Assembly: GCA_039810585.1 (NCBI GenBank)
Contig: JBDHXF010000007.1
Span: 28,865-92,864 of the forward strand
Direction: 5' to 3'
DNA: 64,000 bases
DNA from: JBBATK01 sp039810585
Lineage (GTDB): Bacteria > Bacteroidota > Ignavibacteria > Kapaibacteriales > NICIL-2
In this document: in pieces, positions 17,280 through 26,782 of the stretch
How the letters are laid out: every line of letters begins with the position of its first letter
How positions within the stretch are numbered: the first letter of the stretch is position 1
Position numbers and translations under genes: made by a program
Notes under the pieces: generated by a model
The model's database searches: none
What the model was told of the DNA's origin: nothing
What the model saw: the letters and a program-made list of their open reading frames with translations, nothing else

Positions 17280-18245
17280 TTAGCGAGGAACGTCGGTGTT
17301 CTCGACAATCTCGCGAATAACATCATCCGTCTTTGCCCCTTCCATTTCTCGCTCCGGTGTGAGCTGAATACGATGGCGCAGCACCGGTGCCACCACCACT
17401 CGAATGTGATCCGGGCTCACAAAATCCACTCCGTTCATCGCAGCGATCGCTTTTGCTGCCTTCACAATTCCAATGGATGCCCGCGGTGAGGCACCTAGAT
17501 AGAGCGATGCATTACCGCGCGTTGCATGAACGAGCCGAGCAATGTACTCCACAATTTTTGGCTCGACATGCACCGAGCTTACGATCGCTCTCACTTTTTG
17601 TAACTGATCGGCAGTTGCCACAGCCTTTACCTGTTCCAAGGTATCTGTTACAGAGTGCTGATGATGCTGGATGATAATGCGACTCTCTTCCTCGAGACTG
17701 GGATAGCTTATTTCCAACTTGAACAGAAAGCGATCCAATTGCGCTTCAGGAAGTCGATAGGTTCCCTCGTGCTCAACCGGGTTCTGAGTCGCAATAACGA
17801 AGAACGGTGGATCTAAAGCTCGACGTTGTCCGTCGACGGTGATCTGTCGCTCCTCCATCACCTCCAGAAGCGCAGCCTGTGTTTTGGCGGGCGATCGATT
17901 GATTTCATCCACCAGGACTACGTTGCTGAAAATCGGACCCGTTTTGAAATGAAACTCCGTTGTCTTGGGATTAAACACCATTGTTCCGATGATGTCCGAC
18001 GGCATTAAGTCCGGTGTAAACTGGATACGCGAAAACCCCAGTGCCAGGCTTCGCGCCAGAGCTTTTGCGCTCAATGTTTTGGCTACTCCGGGCACACCCT
18101 CGAGCAGCACGTGGCCATCGCTTAGCAGCGCCGCCAAATACAAATCGCTTAACTCTGCTTGACCGACAATCACCCTGGCAAGCTCAGCCCGTATCGCATC
18201 ACCAAACGCCTTCACCGGTTCTAAGTCTATTCTAGTCTCCAGCAT
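17280..18245 (-). CDS. MoxR-family AAA+ ATPase
   Basis: 321 residues. Walker A GVPGVAKT near residue 50, Walker B VVLVDEINRSPAKTQAALLE, sensor ATQNPVEHEGTYRLPEAQLDRF, and arginine residues in GASPRASIG: the full MoxR set. MoxR ATPases are chaperone-like and usually sit beside DUF58 and vWA proteins, as here. The start at 18245 has AGAGGG five bases upstream and gives the usual length; the longer frame from 18296 adds a non-conserved leader. Confidence 0.92.
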   Translation of the reverse strand: MLETRIDLEPVKAFGDAIRAELARVIVGQAELSDLYLAALLSDGHVLLEGVPGVAKTLSAKALARSLALGFSRIQFTPDLMPSDIIGTMVFNPKTTEFHFKTGPIFSNVVLVDEINRSPAKTQAALLEVMEERQITVDGQRRALDPPFFVIATQNPVEHEGTYRLPEAQLDRFLFKLEISYPSLEEESRIIIQHHQHSVTDTLEQVKAVATADQLQKVRAIVSSVHVEPKIVEYIARLVHATRGNASLYLGASPRASIGIVKAAKAIAAMNGVDFVSPDHIRVVVAPVLRHRIQLTPEREMEGAKTDDVIREIVENTDVPR

Positions 18246-18405
18246 AGTACCCTCTACGTGTTCTGTAAAATATTCTGTGTTGTTTTCTGTCTGCACTACT
18301 CATCAATCGACTCAGCAGCTCCAACATCCGTTGCGACTCGCCACTGCCGGTTCAGGTGATCAATACTTTTGTCACTTCCATGCCTTCACAGCGAATCGAT
18401 TGGGA

Positions 18406-18448
18406 GAATTATTATACGCAAGCGCTACGCGCTTGCGTATAATAATTC
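18406..18448. repeat. Long perfect extragenic hairpin, loop TAC
   Basis: 20-nt perfect arms around TAC, the same architecture as 35-77. It lies between the DUF4350 stop (18457) and the MoxR start, so it may separate two transcription units of the block. Confidence 0.75.
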
Positions 18449-18456
18449 CCTGATGA

Positions 18457-19623
18457 TCATTTCTGAAGTCCCGACTTAAACTCATGGATATACTCGTACA
18501 CCAAGCGCACATCGCTATCTTCAGGATGCGTCTTTGCCGACAAGGTCTGAAGATTTGCAAAGAGTGACCGTACCTCGTCGAGTGGTTTTTGTGCTTTGGC
18601 GGCCACAGTCTCCGCACTGGCACGACTTAACGAAACATCTCGGAGGTAGAACGTTGAGCGGAGATAATCCTGAAAGTGCACAATCATCTTTTCAATTATG
18701 GAACGCGAATCTCGGTGTTCATAGTAGAGACGACCTACCGTTTGCACAAAATCTACGGTCGTATTCTTTAGCGGCTCCCGCACCCGCATAGCTCGCGTAA
18801 TGCGTTTGCGATGGAAGAGAATGAAAAGAACAACGATGGACAAAATGAGGTAGTACGCTGTTCGTAACCGTGCATCACGAAAGACCATGCGGTAGTATGA
18901 TTCTTGATCACGATGACCAATCTTGAAATACTCGTCCCACACAATTGTCCGCTGTGGAAGCAGCGAGAGTGCAGAAAACGCGTAGCGACGTGTACTCTCC
19001 TCACTGATGAGATAATTCGAAAACGCATAGGGATTGCAATGTAAGTACACCCAACCACCACCTACTGCAATACGAAGGTAGTTCACCGTGTTGTGGTCTC
19101 GATAACCAAGAACGGAGGCCTTGCAGCCATCGTCCGGAACGAAATAGCGGTAAAATTCTCCTCGTGAGACTACCATGCTATCGGCTCGAAGATTGGCCGC
19201 TGTCAAACCGATATGGATACTGTCGGCGGTTGTCCACGTGGATTTCACTTTCAAATGCAAACTATCCAGCACCATCGGTGCGATGTCGTTTGAGGAAATA
19301 AACACCGTACCGCCGTCATCGGCAAAACCGAGAAGCGTGTTCCACGATTGTAGATCAGGTTCAAATTTTTCACTAATGCTCAGGTACACTTCAGAGTTCT
19401 TGAAGTTGTGTTCGTAGGGAGTATTGCTTTCTGTATGGATAGTTTGGCCGGGAAAAATCTCATCGAAGCATCCATACAACAAGGTGCATCCATAGGGAAT
19501 GGGGTCGGCCTTACTGTATGATGGTGTCCAGTCAATGGGCGTGGGCGTGAGCATGCCGGCACTGACAACAATCAGGATTGCCAAGAGAATGGAGAGCGTA
19601 GTCCACATCACTGCTTTCCTCAT
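18457..19623 (-). CDS. DUF4350-type membrane protein
   Basis: 388 residues: an N-terminal transmembrane helix (WTTLSILLAILIVVSAG), an extracytoplasmic Rossmann-like domain (YGCTLLYGCFDEIFPG, GFADDGGTVFISSN, WVYLHCNPYAFSNYL), a second helix near residue 268 (AYYLILSIVVLFILF) and a cytoplasmic helical tail. This layout fits DUF4350 proteins, which accompany MoxR/DUF58/DUF4129 clusters. Its function is not known. It overlaps the upstream DUF4129 gene by ATGA. Confidence 0.78.
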   Translation of the reverse strand: MRKAVMWTTLSILLAILIVVSAGMLTPTPIDWTPSYSKADPIPYGCTLLYGCFDEIFPGQTIHTESNTPYEHNFKNSEVYLSISEKFEPDLQSWNTLLGFADDGGTVFISSNDIAPMVLDSLHLKVKSTWTTADSIHIGLTAANLRADSMVVSRGEFYRYFVPDDGCKASVLGYRDHNTVNYLRIAVGGGWVYLHCNPYAFSNYLISEESTRRYAFSALSLLPQRTIVWDEYFKIGHRDQESYYRMVFRDARLRTAYYLILSIVVLFILFHRKRITRAMRVREPLKNTTVDFVQTVGRLYYEHRDSRSIIEKMIVHFQDYLRSTFYLRDVSLSRASAETVAAKAQKPLDEVRSLFANLQTLSAKTHPEDSDVRLVYEYIHEFKSGLQK

Positions 19624-20579
19624 CGTGCCACCTTCTGCATGCTGAGGGAAGTTGTCTGCGATCTCATCTCACGAAAACGATCGAACTCCGATTGTAACGC
19701 AAAGTACTCAGCTTCCGATAGTGTGTTTTCGCCATACCAAACCCACTCATACACTGCAGCCAGTCGCCCGAAAATATCTCGTCCTTTCGCTTGGGAAAGT
19801 TCGCGGACATAGTGGGTATTTGTCTTCGATGCATCCAGATGAATGTGTTCTTCCGTATCCAAAGCTCGAAGCTCTGCCAGGAAGCTAAAACGCAGTGCTC
19901 GACGAAAGTCACGCGCGTCCAAGGCCTCTCGAATCCGTTGTCGTAAATCTTCTTCCGCTAGTTCTTCGTCTGTAACAAGGACGTTGGCAAGTACTGCCTG
20001 CGACGACCGCGATAGAATGCCACCGGACGCTCGGCTCGTCCAAAACCACAGTAAGAGCACGATAGTAATAATGATGGAAGCATAGATCACGAATTTCAAA
20101 ACGAGATTACCACTTTGGTAATCGAATCGGGGGAAGAGCCGTTCGCTAATCCATTGCATAACTCTATGCCACCAATTGCTATGCTTCACCAATCGGTGCC
20201 GACCGAAATCGTAATCATGCTCCTGCAGTAGATACGTCAGTCGTTGATCCGAGGGCTGACGTCTGAGCTGTGTTGTACTGTCGACCGTAAACGATGTGGA
20301 ATCAACCGCACGTTTCTCAACGCTGTCGCCCGGCATCACGTAGCTCGATTGATCCGGACTAAAAGGCGCCGGGATGGGAGCCTGATCTGCATCGGCACGC
20401 AATGATGCCGAAGACCACAGGAATGCCATAACAAGCACCAGTACGAAAGGCATCGAAGCACATCGCTCAGCTCGGTGCCGCACGAACTGCAGGAGTGATA
20501 CGAAGGAGCCGGCGAATGCAAACCTCACTCGAGTTGAATCGGCGCTGTGTTCAATTGTTATGGATATCTCTTTTGTCAC
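19620..20579 (-). CDS. DUF4129-type membrane protein
   Basis: 319 residues. A signal-like hydrophobic segment near residues 44-62, a periplasmic linker, a transmembrane helix (LKFVIYASIIITIVLLLWFW) and a C-terminal cytoplasmic DUF4129 domain. That domain has DLRQRIREALDARDFRRALR, then LSEAEYFALQSEFDRFRE and the preceding WVWYGE. It is probably fragile at its N terminus: the first Met gives a long charged leader, and ATG codon 43 (MPFVLVLVMAFLW) is a good alternative start. Overlaps by ATGA on both sides. Confidence 0.78.
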   Translation of the reverse strand: MTKEISITIEHSADSTRVRFAFAGSFVSLLQFVRHRAERCASMPFVLVLVMAFLWSSASLRADADQAPIPAPFSPDQSSYVMPGDSVEKRAVDSTSFTVDSTTQLRRQPSDQRLTYLLQEHDYDFGRHRLVKHSNWWHRVMQWISERLFPRFDYQSGNLVLKFVIYASIIITIVLLLWFWTSRASGGILSRSSQAVLANVLVTDEELAEEDLRQRIREALDARDFRRALRFSFLAELRALDTEEHIHLDASKTNTHYVRELSQAKGRDIFGRLAAVYEWVWYGENTLSEAEYFALQSEFDRFREMRSQTTSLSMQKVAR

Positions 20580-21724
20580 CCAGCCTGCTCTCCAGTGGTA
20601 GCATCAGAATTGTCTTGGACGTCCGCGGCTCCGTCCGCCGCCTTTGGTTCATCAAGCCCTGGGTGCGAATCCGTAGCAGCCGCAGCATCGACATCACCGG
20701 CATCCGAAGCCTGAGCATCAGGTTTCCCTCCTACTGCTGAGTCGAGGGTAGATGCGTCCGCTCTCGGATCAGAAACCGGCGTTTCCGGTGCGGGCGGGAT
20801 AAGACGCATCATACGCATCATTAAACCGGAACCTTCCGTGCGTTCGACAATGGAGGCGTAGAGCAGACAGTTTACAATGGTTGGAACGGACCATATAAAG
20901 AGCAAGGCAAAGACAAGGAACAGAGAATACACGGCGACAGAAAGCGTGACAAAGACTTTACTGTCGGTGATGAACGACAACATGTGGGTGGGATCAACCA
21001 GCTTCATAATAAGCATGTACAGCAACACCGGGTGGACTAAGGGTGCGGTCATCATACAGTAGAGAATCAGTATGGCCATAATATTTAAGCCAAAGGTCAG
21101 ACCTATTGAACGCCTCACCAACGAAATGGAGCGCGTCACGCAATTGTATACGGAACGCTGCTCCATAATCAAGACCGGATAGGAAAGACTCAGCAGAAAC
21201 GTCGCCGCCAATTGCAGTACGATGCGAGCAATGGTAACGAAAGCCAAGACGACGAATTGAGACGATCCTCCCCCTATCATTAAGAAATTAAACGGCAGCA
21301 TGATCATGGACACACCCATCATCACCGCAAGCTGTAAGATGTATAGTCCTGTAACTTTCCAAAAGAGTCCGCGAGCTTCACGGCGCAAATCCGCGGGTCC
21401 AAAGTCTTGCCCTAAGGCAACGCATCGAATAAGAGCGTAGTATATACTAGCCGTCAGTGCGGACGCTATGAGCATGAGTACGATGCTCGCTAATACTGCC
21501 AGAATGGTAAAAATGATAACACCGGCAGAGTCGGTATCCTCAAAATTGAGATCGGGAACAAAGAGTACGATGGAGACGACAAGCGAAACGATGAACGCAA
21601 CAATTGGCATCACCATTTGAAGCAAAGCCATACCAACTGTTCGCCAGTGTAAACGAAGCAGTTCAAATGAGGCATTTAAAATCTCACCAAAACCACGAAT
21701 TCTTCTAATACGAAAAGTACTCAT
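20576..21724 (-). CDS. Polytopic membrane protein of the MoxR cluster
   Basis: 382 residues. The first 25 are basic (MSTFRIRRIRGFGEILNASF), then about six or seven transmembrane helices spread over residues 25-300, and a disordered Ala/Asp-rich tail of roughly 65 residues. The GEILNASFELLRLHWRT start resembles glycerophosphoryl-diester-phosphodiesterase membrane-domain/YciC-like proteins; that match is tentative. The start at 21724 overlaps the SpoIIM stop by ATGA; the longer frame lies inside that gene. Confidence 0.65.
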   Translation of the reverse strand: MSTFRIRRIRGFGEILNASFELLRLHWRTVGMALLQMVMPIVAFIVSLVVSIVLFVPDLNFEDTDSAGVIIFTILAVLASIVLMLIASALTASIYYALIRCVALGQDFGPADLRREARGLFWKVTGLYILQLAVMMGVSMIMLPFNFLMIGGGSSQFVVLAFVTIARIVLQLAATFLLSLSYPVLIMEQRSVYNCVTRSISLVRRSIGLTFGLNIMAILILYCMMTAPLVHPVLLYMLIMKLVDPTHMLSFITDSKVFVTLSVAVYSLFLVFALLFIWSVPTIVNCLLYASIVERTEGSGLMMRMMRLIPPAPETPVSDPRADASTLDSAVGGKPDAQASDAGDVDAAAATDSHPGLDEPKAADGAADVQDNSDATTGEQAG

Positions 21725-22725
21725 AGCCCAGATACCTCCGCTGCTTGTACAACACTGTCTTTCGCGGTCGTCATCCCCTTCTCGACGGCGATGGGATACA
21801 CGATGTAGTACCACACCACAAACATGAGCGACAGACAGATAATTACCCAACTCAGACCCGGCAGAATATTACTAAACCGTGTGACAAACGATTCCAATAT
21901 GGCCGCAGCGATGATTTGCGGGAATAATCCGATCATTAATCGCATGCCCTCGGTTGCACCACGTCGAAAGGACTCACGACGCGTGTAGCTCTTCGGAAAC
22001 AAAATACTCGCTCCCACGAGCAGGCCGGCCGCTCCTTCTACAATGAGTCCGGATATTTCGAGAGTTCCGTGTAACCATATCCCTCGAACTGACTCGGTTG
22101 CTACTCCGTACTTGAAAAACATCGTCTGAAAGACGCCTAACATCACTCCGTTTTGAAAGAGTACGTAGAGCGTTCCAAGACCTAAGGTGGCGCCAAACAC
22201 AAAGGTGCGCAGAGCAACCATGACATTATTCAACGCAATTCTCATGAACATATCCATGCCATCACCACTCTTGTAAATACCCATGGCATCGCCGGATTTA
22301 ATGTTCTCCTCTGTCGTATTCACATAGCCGTCTCCAAGAACCAAGCGTGCAAACCGTTCATCATAGTTCACGCTCAGTACCCCGATTCCCGTAAAGAACA
22401 ACACAATACTCAAGGAAAGAAGGAGCATGCGATGCGCACGACGAATGGCTAAGGGATAATCTACTACCCAGAATTGCCAGAGGCGGGAGAGGCGTTCACT
22501 CTTATTTCGATACAAGCGGCGATGCACCTCGGCGCTCATGGCGTTGAGGTACGAGGTTGTGCTACTCTGAGGGTAGAAGGTTTGGGCGTAGGACAAATCG
22601 TCCGTCACTTCGACAAAAAGGTCACAGAGTCGGTTTGGATCGTTATTCCGCTCCCCATCCTTCACCAAGGATTCAAACTCTTTCCATTTCGCCGCATTTT
22701 TACCGAGAAAGCGTACTTCGCGCAT
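21721..22725 (-). CDS. SpoIIM-family membrane protein
   Basis: 334 residues. A cytoplasmic N-terminal domain (WKEFESLVKDG, DLSYAQTFYP, LNAMSAEVHRRLY) precedes five or six transmembrane helices. The family motif is the helix-rich stretch with FGATLGLGTLYVLFQNGVML, HGTLEISGLIVEGAAGLL and the final SWVIICLSLMFVVWYY. In spore-formers SpoIIM works in engulfment; in Bacteroidota and Actinobacteria homologues occur with MoxR/DUF58/RDD genes and are not sporulation genes. First gene of the minus-strand block and divergent from the RDD gene. Confidence 0.88.
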   Translation of the reverse strand: MREVRFLGKNAAKWKEFESLVKDGERNNDPNRLCDLFVEVTDDLSYAQTFYPQSSTTSYLNAMSAEVHRRLYRNKSERLSRLWQFWVVDYPLAIRRAHRMLLLSLSIVLFFTGIGVLSVNYDERFARLVLGDGYVNTTEENIKSGDAMGIYKSGDGMDMFMRIALNNVMVALRTFVFGATLGLGTLYVLFQNGVMLGVFQTMFFKYGVATESVRGIWLHGTLEISGLIVEGAAGLLVGASILFPKSYTRRESFRRGATEGMRLMIGLFPQIIAAAILESFVTRFSNILPGLSWVIICLSLMFVVWYYIVYPIAVEKGMTTAKDSVVQAAEVSGL

Positions 22726-22833
22726 ACATCTCCGTTGTCGGTGCAGTGGGAAATGCTAATTTGGTTTACAACATTCCCGATACGCCACCATGCTGTGGCC
22801 GTCCCCTGACCGAAAATACATACTGGGATTCTC

Positions 22834-23571
22834 ATGGAGAATATTCAAGTCACAACCGCCCAAAATGTCGGTATACAATACGAAATCGCCAGTCTTGGAG
22901 ATCGCATCACGGCGGAATTGATTGACATCTTCGTCAAGCTCGGGTACCTCGGCATGATCTGGGCCTTGGTTCGATACGAGGTAATCGATTACGATCTCTT
23001 TCCCATCTCCGTTCAGATTGCGCTGTACCTGCCGGTTTTACTCTACGACTTTGTCTTCGAAGTGTTGAATAATGGTCAGTCCCTCGGAAAAATGGCAATG
23101 CATATCCGTGTACTCATGCTCGACGGCTCACGCCCCGGTATAGTAGCCTACGCCATCCGCTGGGTCTTTCGCTTGGTTGAACTTGATGTGTCCTTCGGAT
23201 CAATCGCGCTGTGGGTGTACTTGTTCTCTCAACGTGGTCAACGCCTTGGCGATATAGCTGCCGGCACCTCCGTGGTGAAGCTGCGCGAGCAGGCCTTTTC
23301 CAGCACGATATTCGAGTTCGTCGATCCGGCTTACTCCCCGGTCTACACACAGGCATCGCTCTTACTGGACAGTGAAGCCGGCATTATCCGCGAGGTACTG
23401 GATGCTTTCCACTCGGAACACATGAGTCGCCAGCATTTCGACGCCATAGCCCTCGAAACACAAAAGCGGCTCAGCGCACGACTTGGTATTCGAGAGGTTG
23501 CTACCGGCCCTGTCGTGTTCCTCGACAACATCCTCAAAGATTACAACTACTACCACCAACGGCAATCGTAA
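22834..23571 (+). CDS. RDD-family membrane protein
   Basis: 245 residues. The RDD signature is present: LGDRITAELIDIFVKLGYLG near residue 16, a second helix, and NNGQSLGKMAMHIRVLMLDG. Four hydrophobic segments lie between residues 25 and 140, including AIRWVFRLVELDVSFGSIALWVYLF. The rest is a cytoplasmic domain. RDD proteins occur widely beside SpoIIM and MoxR clusters; transport functions are reported for some. Divergent from SpoIIM across about 110 nt that would contain both promoters. Confidence 0.87.
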   Translation: MENIQVTTAQNVGIQYEIASLGDRITAELIDIFVKLGYLGMIWALVRYEVIDYDLFPISVQIALYLPVLLYDFVFEVLNNGQSLGKMAMHIRVLMLDGSRPGIVAYAIRWVFRLVELDVSFGSIALWVYLFSQRGQRLGDIAAGTSVVKLREQAFSSTIFEFVDPAYSPVYTQASLLLDSEAGIIREVLDAFHSEHMSRQHFDAIALETQKRLSARLGIREVATGPVVFLDNILKDYNYYHQRQS

Positions 23572-23749
23572 TGCCCGGTGTGGAGTAGACCTTATGGGTT
23601 ACACAGGGCTCGTACACGCGAAAAGGCAACTCACTCAGATACTTCATGGTTGAAGGTGCCCTCATTCACTGTACCGCTGCTGTCATCCAAAGTCCGTTTC
23701 GCGACGTCTTCTCTATCTCGTTCATCAACCGCGATTATCACTTACGCTT

Positions 23750-24364
23750 ATGCATTGTCCTCGATATTGTTCGATACCTCGCTTCGTTCGCGCTCTTCTT
23801 GTTGTCAGCTGTCTTTGTCTGCTTTGTTCTCTCCATAGCTCTGCTCAACCTCAAAAGAGCACCAGGGGCGGAAGCAAAGAGGCGCTAAGAAAGAAATCCG
23901 TACGGGACAGTGTTCAACCGTCTTCAGCTGATGCTCATGTTCAACCGTCCTCAGCTGATGCTCCTCCGCCCTTACCTCCGGTAATTAGCACCAATATGGT
24001 TCGCATTTCAACCCCAAATCTGGGGCTGTCGGATCGTATGCACGTGCAGATGAATCTCGACTCCATTCATATCGACTTCGATCCACGTAGCGACGAACAT
24101 GATTCCACGACAGCGGAGATTACGCACGTTCAAGCCCACATCACTGAAAGCGGTTTAAAAGGATGCACGGCGCAAGTCTTGTCCGTGCAAAAACGTGGCC
24201 CGCATTGGTCCATTATTCTCGCGCTTAACTTCGACAAGGCTTGGGATAACTATTCGGCAGGAAATTATGGTGCATTAGAGCTGGAGATACGCGCTCAGTG
24301 CACTTCGAAAAAGACAGGAAAAAGCTCTATTGATGCCAAAGGCAAAGTGAACTTCGTGATATAA
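23750..24364 (+). CDS. Secreted hypothetical protein with tandem 9-residue repeat
   Basis: 204 residues: a signal peptide (ALLVVSCLCLLCSLHSSAQ), a low-complexity linker with an exact tandem repeat VQPSSADA, and a C-terminal predominantly beta domain (MVRISTPNLGLSDRMHV, VQAHITESGLKGCTAQVLSV, ALELEIRAQCTSKKTG). I do not recognise the domain; it has the look of a small beta-sandwich. The repeat is a 27-nt duplication at about 23914-23967, a place where slippage could change length. Confidence 0.6.
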   Translation: MHCPRYCSIPRFVRALLVVSCLCLLCSLHSSAQPQKSTRGGSKEALRKKSVRDSVQPSSADAHVQPSSADAPPPLPPVISTNMVRISTPNLGLSDRMHVQMNLDSIHIDFDPRSDEHDSTTAEITHVQAHITESGLKGCTAQVLSVQKRGPHWSIILALNFDKAWDNYSAGNYGALELEIRAQCTSKKTGKSSIDAKGKVNFVI

Positions 24365-24442
24365 GATCATGGTGCTCCACAATCTCTGCTCGTACATTGA
24401 TAGCGCACGATACCGGCCGCGAGTGGTCCTTTGTTCGCCTTA

Positions 24443-25450
24443 TTATTTGATAGGAACTTCGCAGCGTTCTTTAGCCGAGAGGTACATCGCATCCACGAGT
24501 TTCATCCGCTCTACAGCCTCCCAGCCTGTGGAAATAATGGGCACAATATCTTGCACAGCATTCACGAAGTGCTTGATCTCCAGCTCGTACGATTTCGAAT
24601 ACTGCGAGATTTTCGACCGAGTGCTATTCTCGTTGGTGTAGGTGCTAAACCCATCGCCTTCTTGTCGGACAATTTTAAAGGGATTGATGTACGCCGATCC
24701 CTTCTTTCCGTACACATTCAAATAATACAAATCGTCCGGTCGCATAATCGACCAGCTCGTTTCGATAGATGCCACGCTGCCATCTTCAAAGTTTAAGGTT
24801 GCGATCACCACATCTTCTACCGATCGTGTTTGGTGATAGAACATGTTGGCGTGCACCGACCGAACTTTCTTGTAGTTGAACACATACATCAACAAATCGA
24901 TGAGCACGATACCAAGGTCAAGCATCACCCCACCACCGGATTTTTCGGCTTGAGCCATCCACTTAGAATCGCTCGAACGTTGCTTGAGCCAGCCGGCTTT
25001 GACGTAGTAAATACTCCCTAGCTCGCCACGTTCCACATGGTTTTTGAGCATTTGGGTATCCGGGCGAAAACGATGGTTCATCCCCACCATTATCTTTACA
25101 CCGTGCTTGGTCGCTGCTGTTACCATCTGCTCAGCTTCCTTGTACGTGCGTGATAGAGGCTTCTCAACTAAGACATCAAGTTTGTTCTCGATGCAGGCCA
25201 AGGTGCTCTCCAAGTGGGCGTCGGTGCTTGTACAGATGTCGGCCGCCTGTACCAGATCGATCTTCGACAACTCTTCCACGGTTCGGCACACATAAGGAAT
25301 GTGATACTTCTCCGCCAGTGCCTTGGCCTTCGAGTAATTCCGGTCACAAATCGCAACCAACTGTGCATTTGGGAGCTTGCTGAGGATGGGAAGGTGAATG
25401 CTCTGTGCAATATTTCCTGCGCCAATTAAGGCCAATCCGATCTTTTCCAT
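24443..25450 (-). CDS. Gfo/Idh/MocA-family oxidoreductase
   Basis: 335 residues from MEKIGLALIGAGNIAQSIHL. It has the Rossmann loop LIGAGNIAQ, the active-site loop DVLVEKPLSRTYKEAE, and the second domain with KIMVGMNHRFRPD and GGGVMLDLGIVLIDLL (family GGG..D..H/D-like motif). Sugar or inositol dehydrogenase chemistry is expected; substrate unknown. Only distant from the 1626-2732 protein. The next gene upstream (25611) is a sugar-type glycosyltransferase in the same direction, consistent with a surface-glycan role. An in-frame start at 25549 is possible. Confidence 0.85.
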   Translation of the reverse strand: MEKIGLALIGAGNIAQSIHLPILSKLPNAQLVAICDRNYSKAKALAEKYHIPYVCRTVEELSKIDLVQAADICTSTDAHLESTLACIENKLDVLVEKPLSRTYKEAEQMVTAATKHGVKIMVGMNHRFRPDTQMLKNHVERGELGSIYYVKAGWLKQRSSDSKWMAQAEKSGGGVMLDLGIVLIDLLMYVFNYKKVRSVHANMFYHQTRSVEDVVIATLNFEDGSVASIETSWSIMRPDDLYYLNVYGKKGSAYINPFKIVRQEGDGFSTYTNENSTRSKISQYSKSYELEIKHFVNAVQDIVPIISTGWEAVERMKLVDAMYLSAKERCEVPIK

Positions 25451-25556
25451 GTCTACGGTCTGATTACTAATAGTGTACGTACTTTCAATTCCGTTAAAAC
25501 GTTCCAAGTCCTGATAACCAAGAACACACCAATCGTAAAAGTTGCTCATGATCATC

Positions 25557-25587
25557 CTGTGCGCCTCCGGCTTCGCCCTCGGCACAG
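25557..25587. repeat. Extragenic hairpin, loop TTC
   Basis: CTGTGC/GCACAG outer and GGC/GCC inner pairing around TTC. It lies just after the glycosyltransferase stop (25611, minus strand). A terminator role is possible. Confidence 0.4.
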
Positions 25588-25610
25588 CAGCGTGCAATAC
25601 CCGAATTCTG

Positions 25611-26672
25611 CTACCGAAGCAGACCTTGCTCTGCTAGCAGCGAGGCGATGGATTGCTCAACCATCGGCACGCTAATGTCTTTGAGGCATCGCAAGTGACC
25701 CTTGGGACACGACGAACGACCAATGTGAGTGCAGGGGCGACAGTCCACATCACTCTGCACAATGTGCGCCGGCACGCCATAGGGTGCAAAACCAAGTTCC
25801 GGCACGGTCGATCCAAAAATGCTGACAACCGGAACCCTTCTGGCCGCCGCCAAGTGCATTGCGCCACTATCGTTCGACACCACGAGCAAAGCCTTGTCCA
25901 TTATTTCGGCACTTTGTGCTAGGCGCGTGCCTGCATAATTGCGAATCGGTGCCGTGCTTCGAGCATGAACCTCTTCGCACACTGCCCTGTCGTCCGCTGC
26001 TCCAACGAGGTCAATTTCCACGCCAAATCGCCGGTGTAGTCCATCAGCCAACGTTGCAAATGAAGCCGCATCCCACCGTTTGGTGAGATGTTGAGCTCCG
26101 GGAGCCAGCACGATACGACGGTCAGACGAGCACCGAATGGCATCACGCGCGGCAGCGCGTGCGTAAGAAAATGACGCGGAACGATCGTCCGTTGGTAGCC
26201 AATACTCGAGTCCTTCGCCATCGTCCTCTATCCCAAGCTCTCGAACTACATCCAGATATCGCTGCACCACATGCGGCAGGGATCGAGCTCGATCACCGTG
26301 AACCATGGCGCGCTTTTCTTCACGATAACTATTGACAACGAGGGCTCTCTGTGCAAACCGTTTACGAAGTACAAGCGAGCGGATGTTGTTCTGGAGATCT
26401 ACCGCAGCGTCGTAGTGCTGCTCGATAGATGCGGAAAGACTTCCAAACAGCGGTGCGAATGCATATCGCGACTTGTCGATTTCGATCACCCTGTGCACGT
26501 GCGGGTTCCAACGATACACGTCTGCAAATGCCGATGCAACTGCAACATCCAAACGCGCCGACGGGAGTTGCGTGTGTATCATGCGAACGATGGGCGTGCT
26601 CAGGAGCACATCGCCAAGAGAGCTTAGACGAATCAGGAGCAAGGACTGCTGTACGTCAGACCGGTTCTGCAC
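25611..26672 (-). CDS. GT9 heptosyltransferase-like glycosyltransferase
   Basis: 353 residues. N-terminal LLLIRLSSLGDVLLSTPIV is the GT9 (WaaF/WaaC) signature. AVDLQNNIRSLVLRKRF follows, and the C-terminal half has VLAPGAQHLTKRW, LVGAADDRAVCEEV, LVVSNDSGAMHLAAARRVPVVSIFG. The C-terminal SDVDCRPCTHIGRSSCPKGH is typical of GT9 proteins. Function: transfer of heptose or a similar sugar to lipid A/LPS core, at the inner-membrane cytoplasmic face. The exact donor is unknown. Confidence 0.9.
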   Translation of the reverse strand: MQNRSDVQQSLLLIRLSSLGDVLLSTPIVRMIHTQLPSARLDVAVASAFADVYRWNPHVHRVIEIDKSRYAFAPLFGSLSASIEQHYDAAVDLQNNIRSLVLRKRFAQRALVVNSYREEKRAMVHGDRARSLPHVVQRYLDVVRELGIEDDGEGLEYWLPTDDRSASFSYARAAARDAIRCSSDRRIVLAPGAQHLTKRWDAASFATLADGLHRRFGVEIDLVGAADDRAVCEEVHARSTAPIRNYAGTRLAQSAEIMDKALLVVSNDSGAMHLAAARRVPVVSIFGSTVPELGFAPYGVPAHIVQSDVDCRPCTHIGRSSCPKGHLRCLKDISVPMVEQSIASLLAEQGLLR

Positions 26673-26782
26673 AAATCAGGCGTCGATTGAGGGTCAGTCT
26701 ACCGCGGAAGCTGCGATCCGCGATGCAAAATTACAAAGTCTGACCTTGAAAAAAGGTTCGAGGGCACGTAGCCCTGCCAAAA

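Noticed and set aside
23578..23888. Two overlapping frames before the 23750 gene
   Set aside because: The 23750 frame carries a signal peptide and stays open for 204 codons; the others are shadows in different frames.
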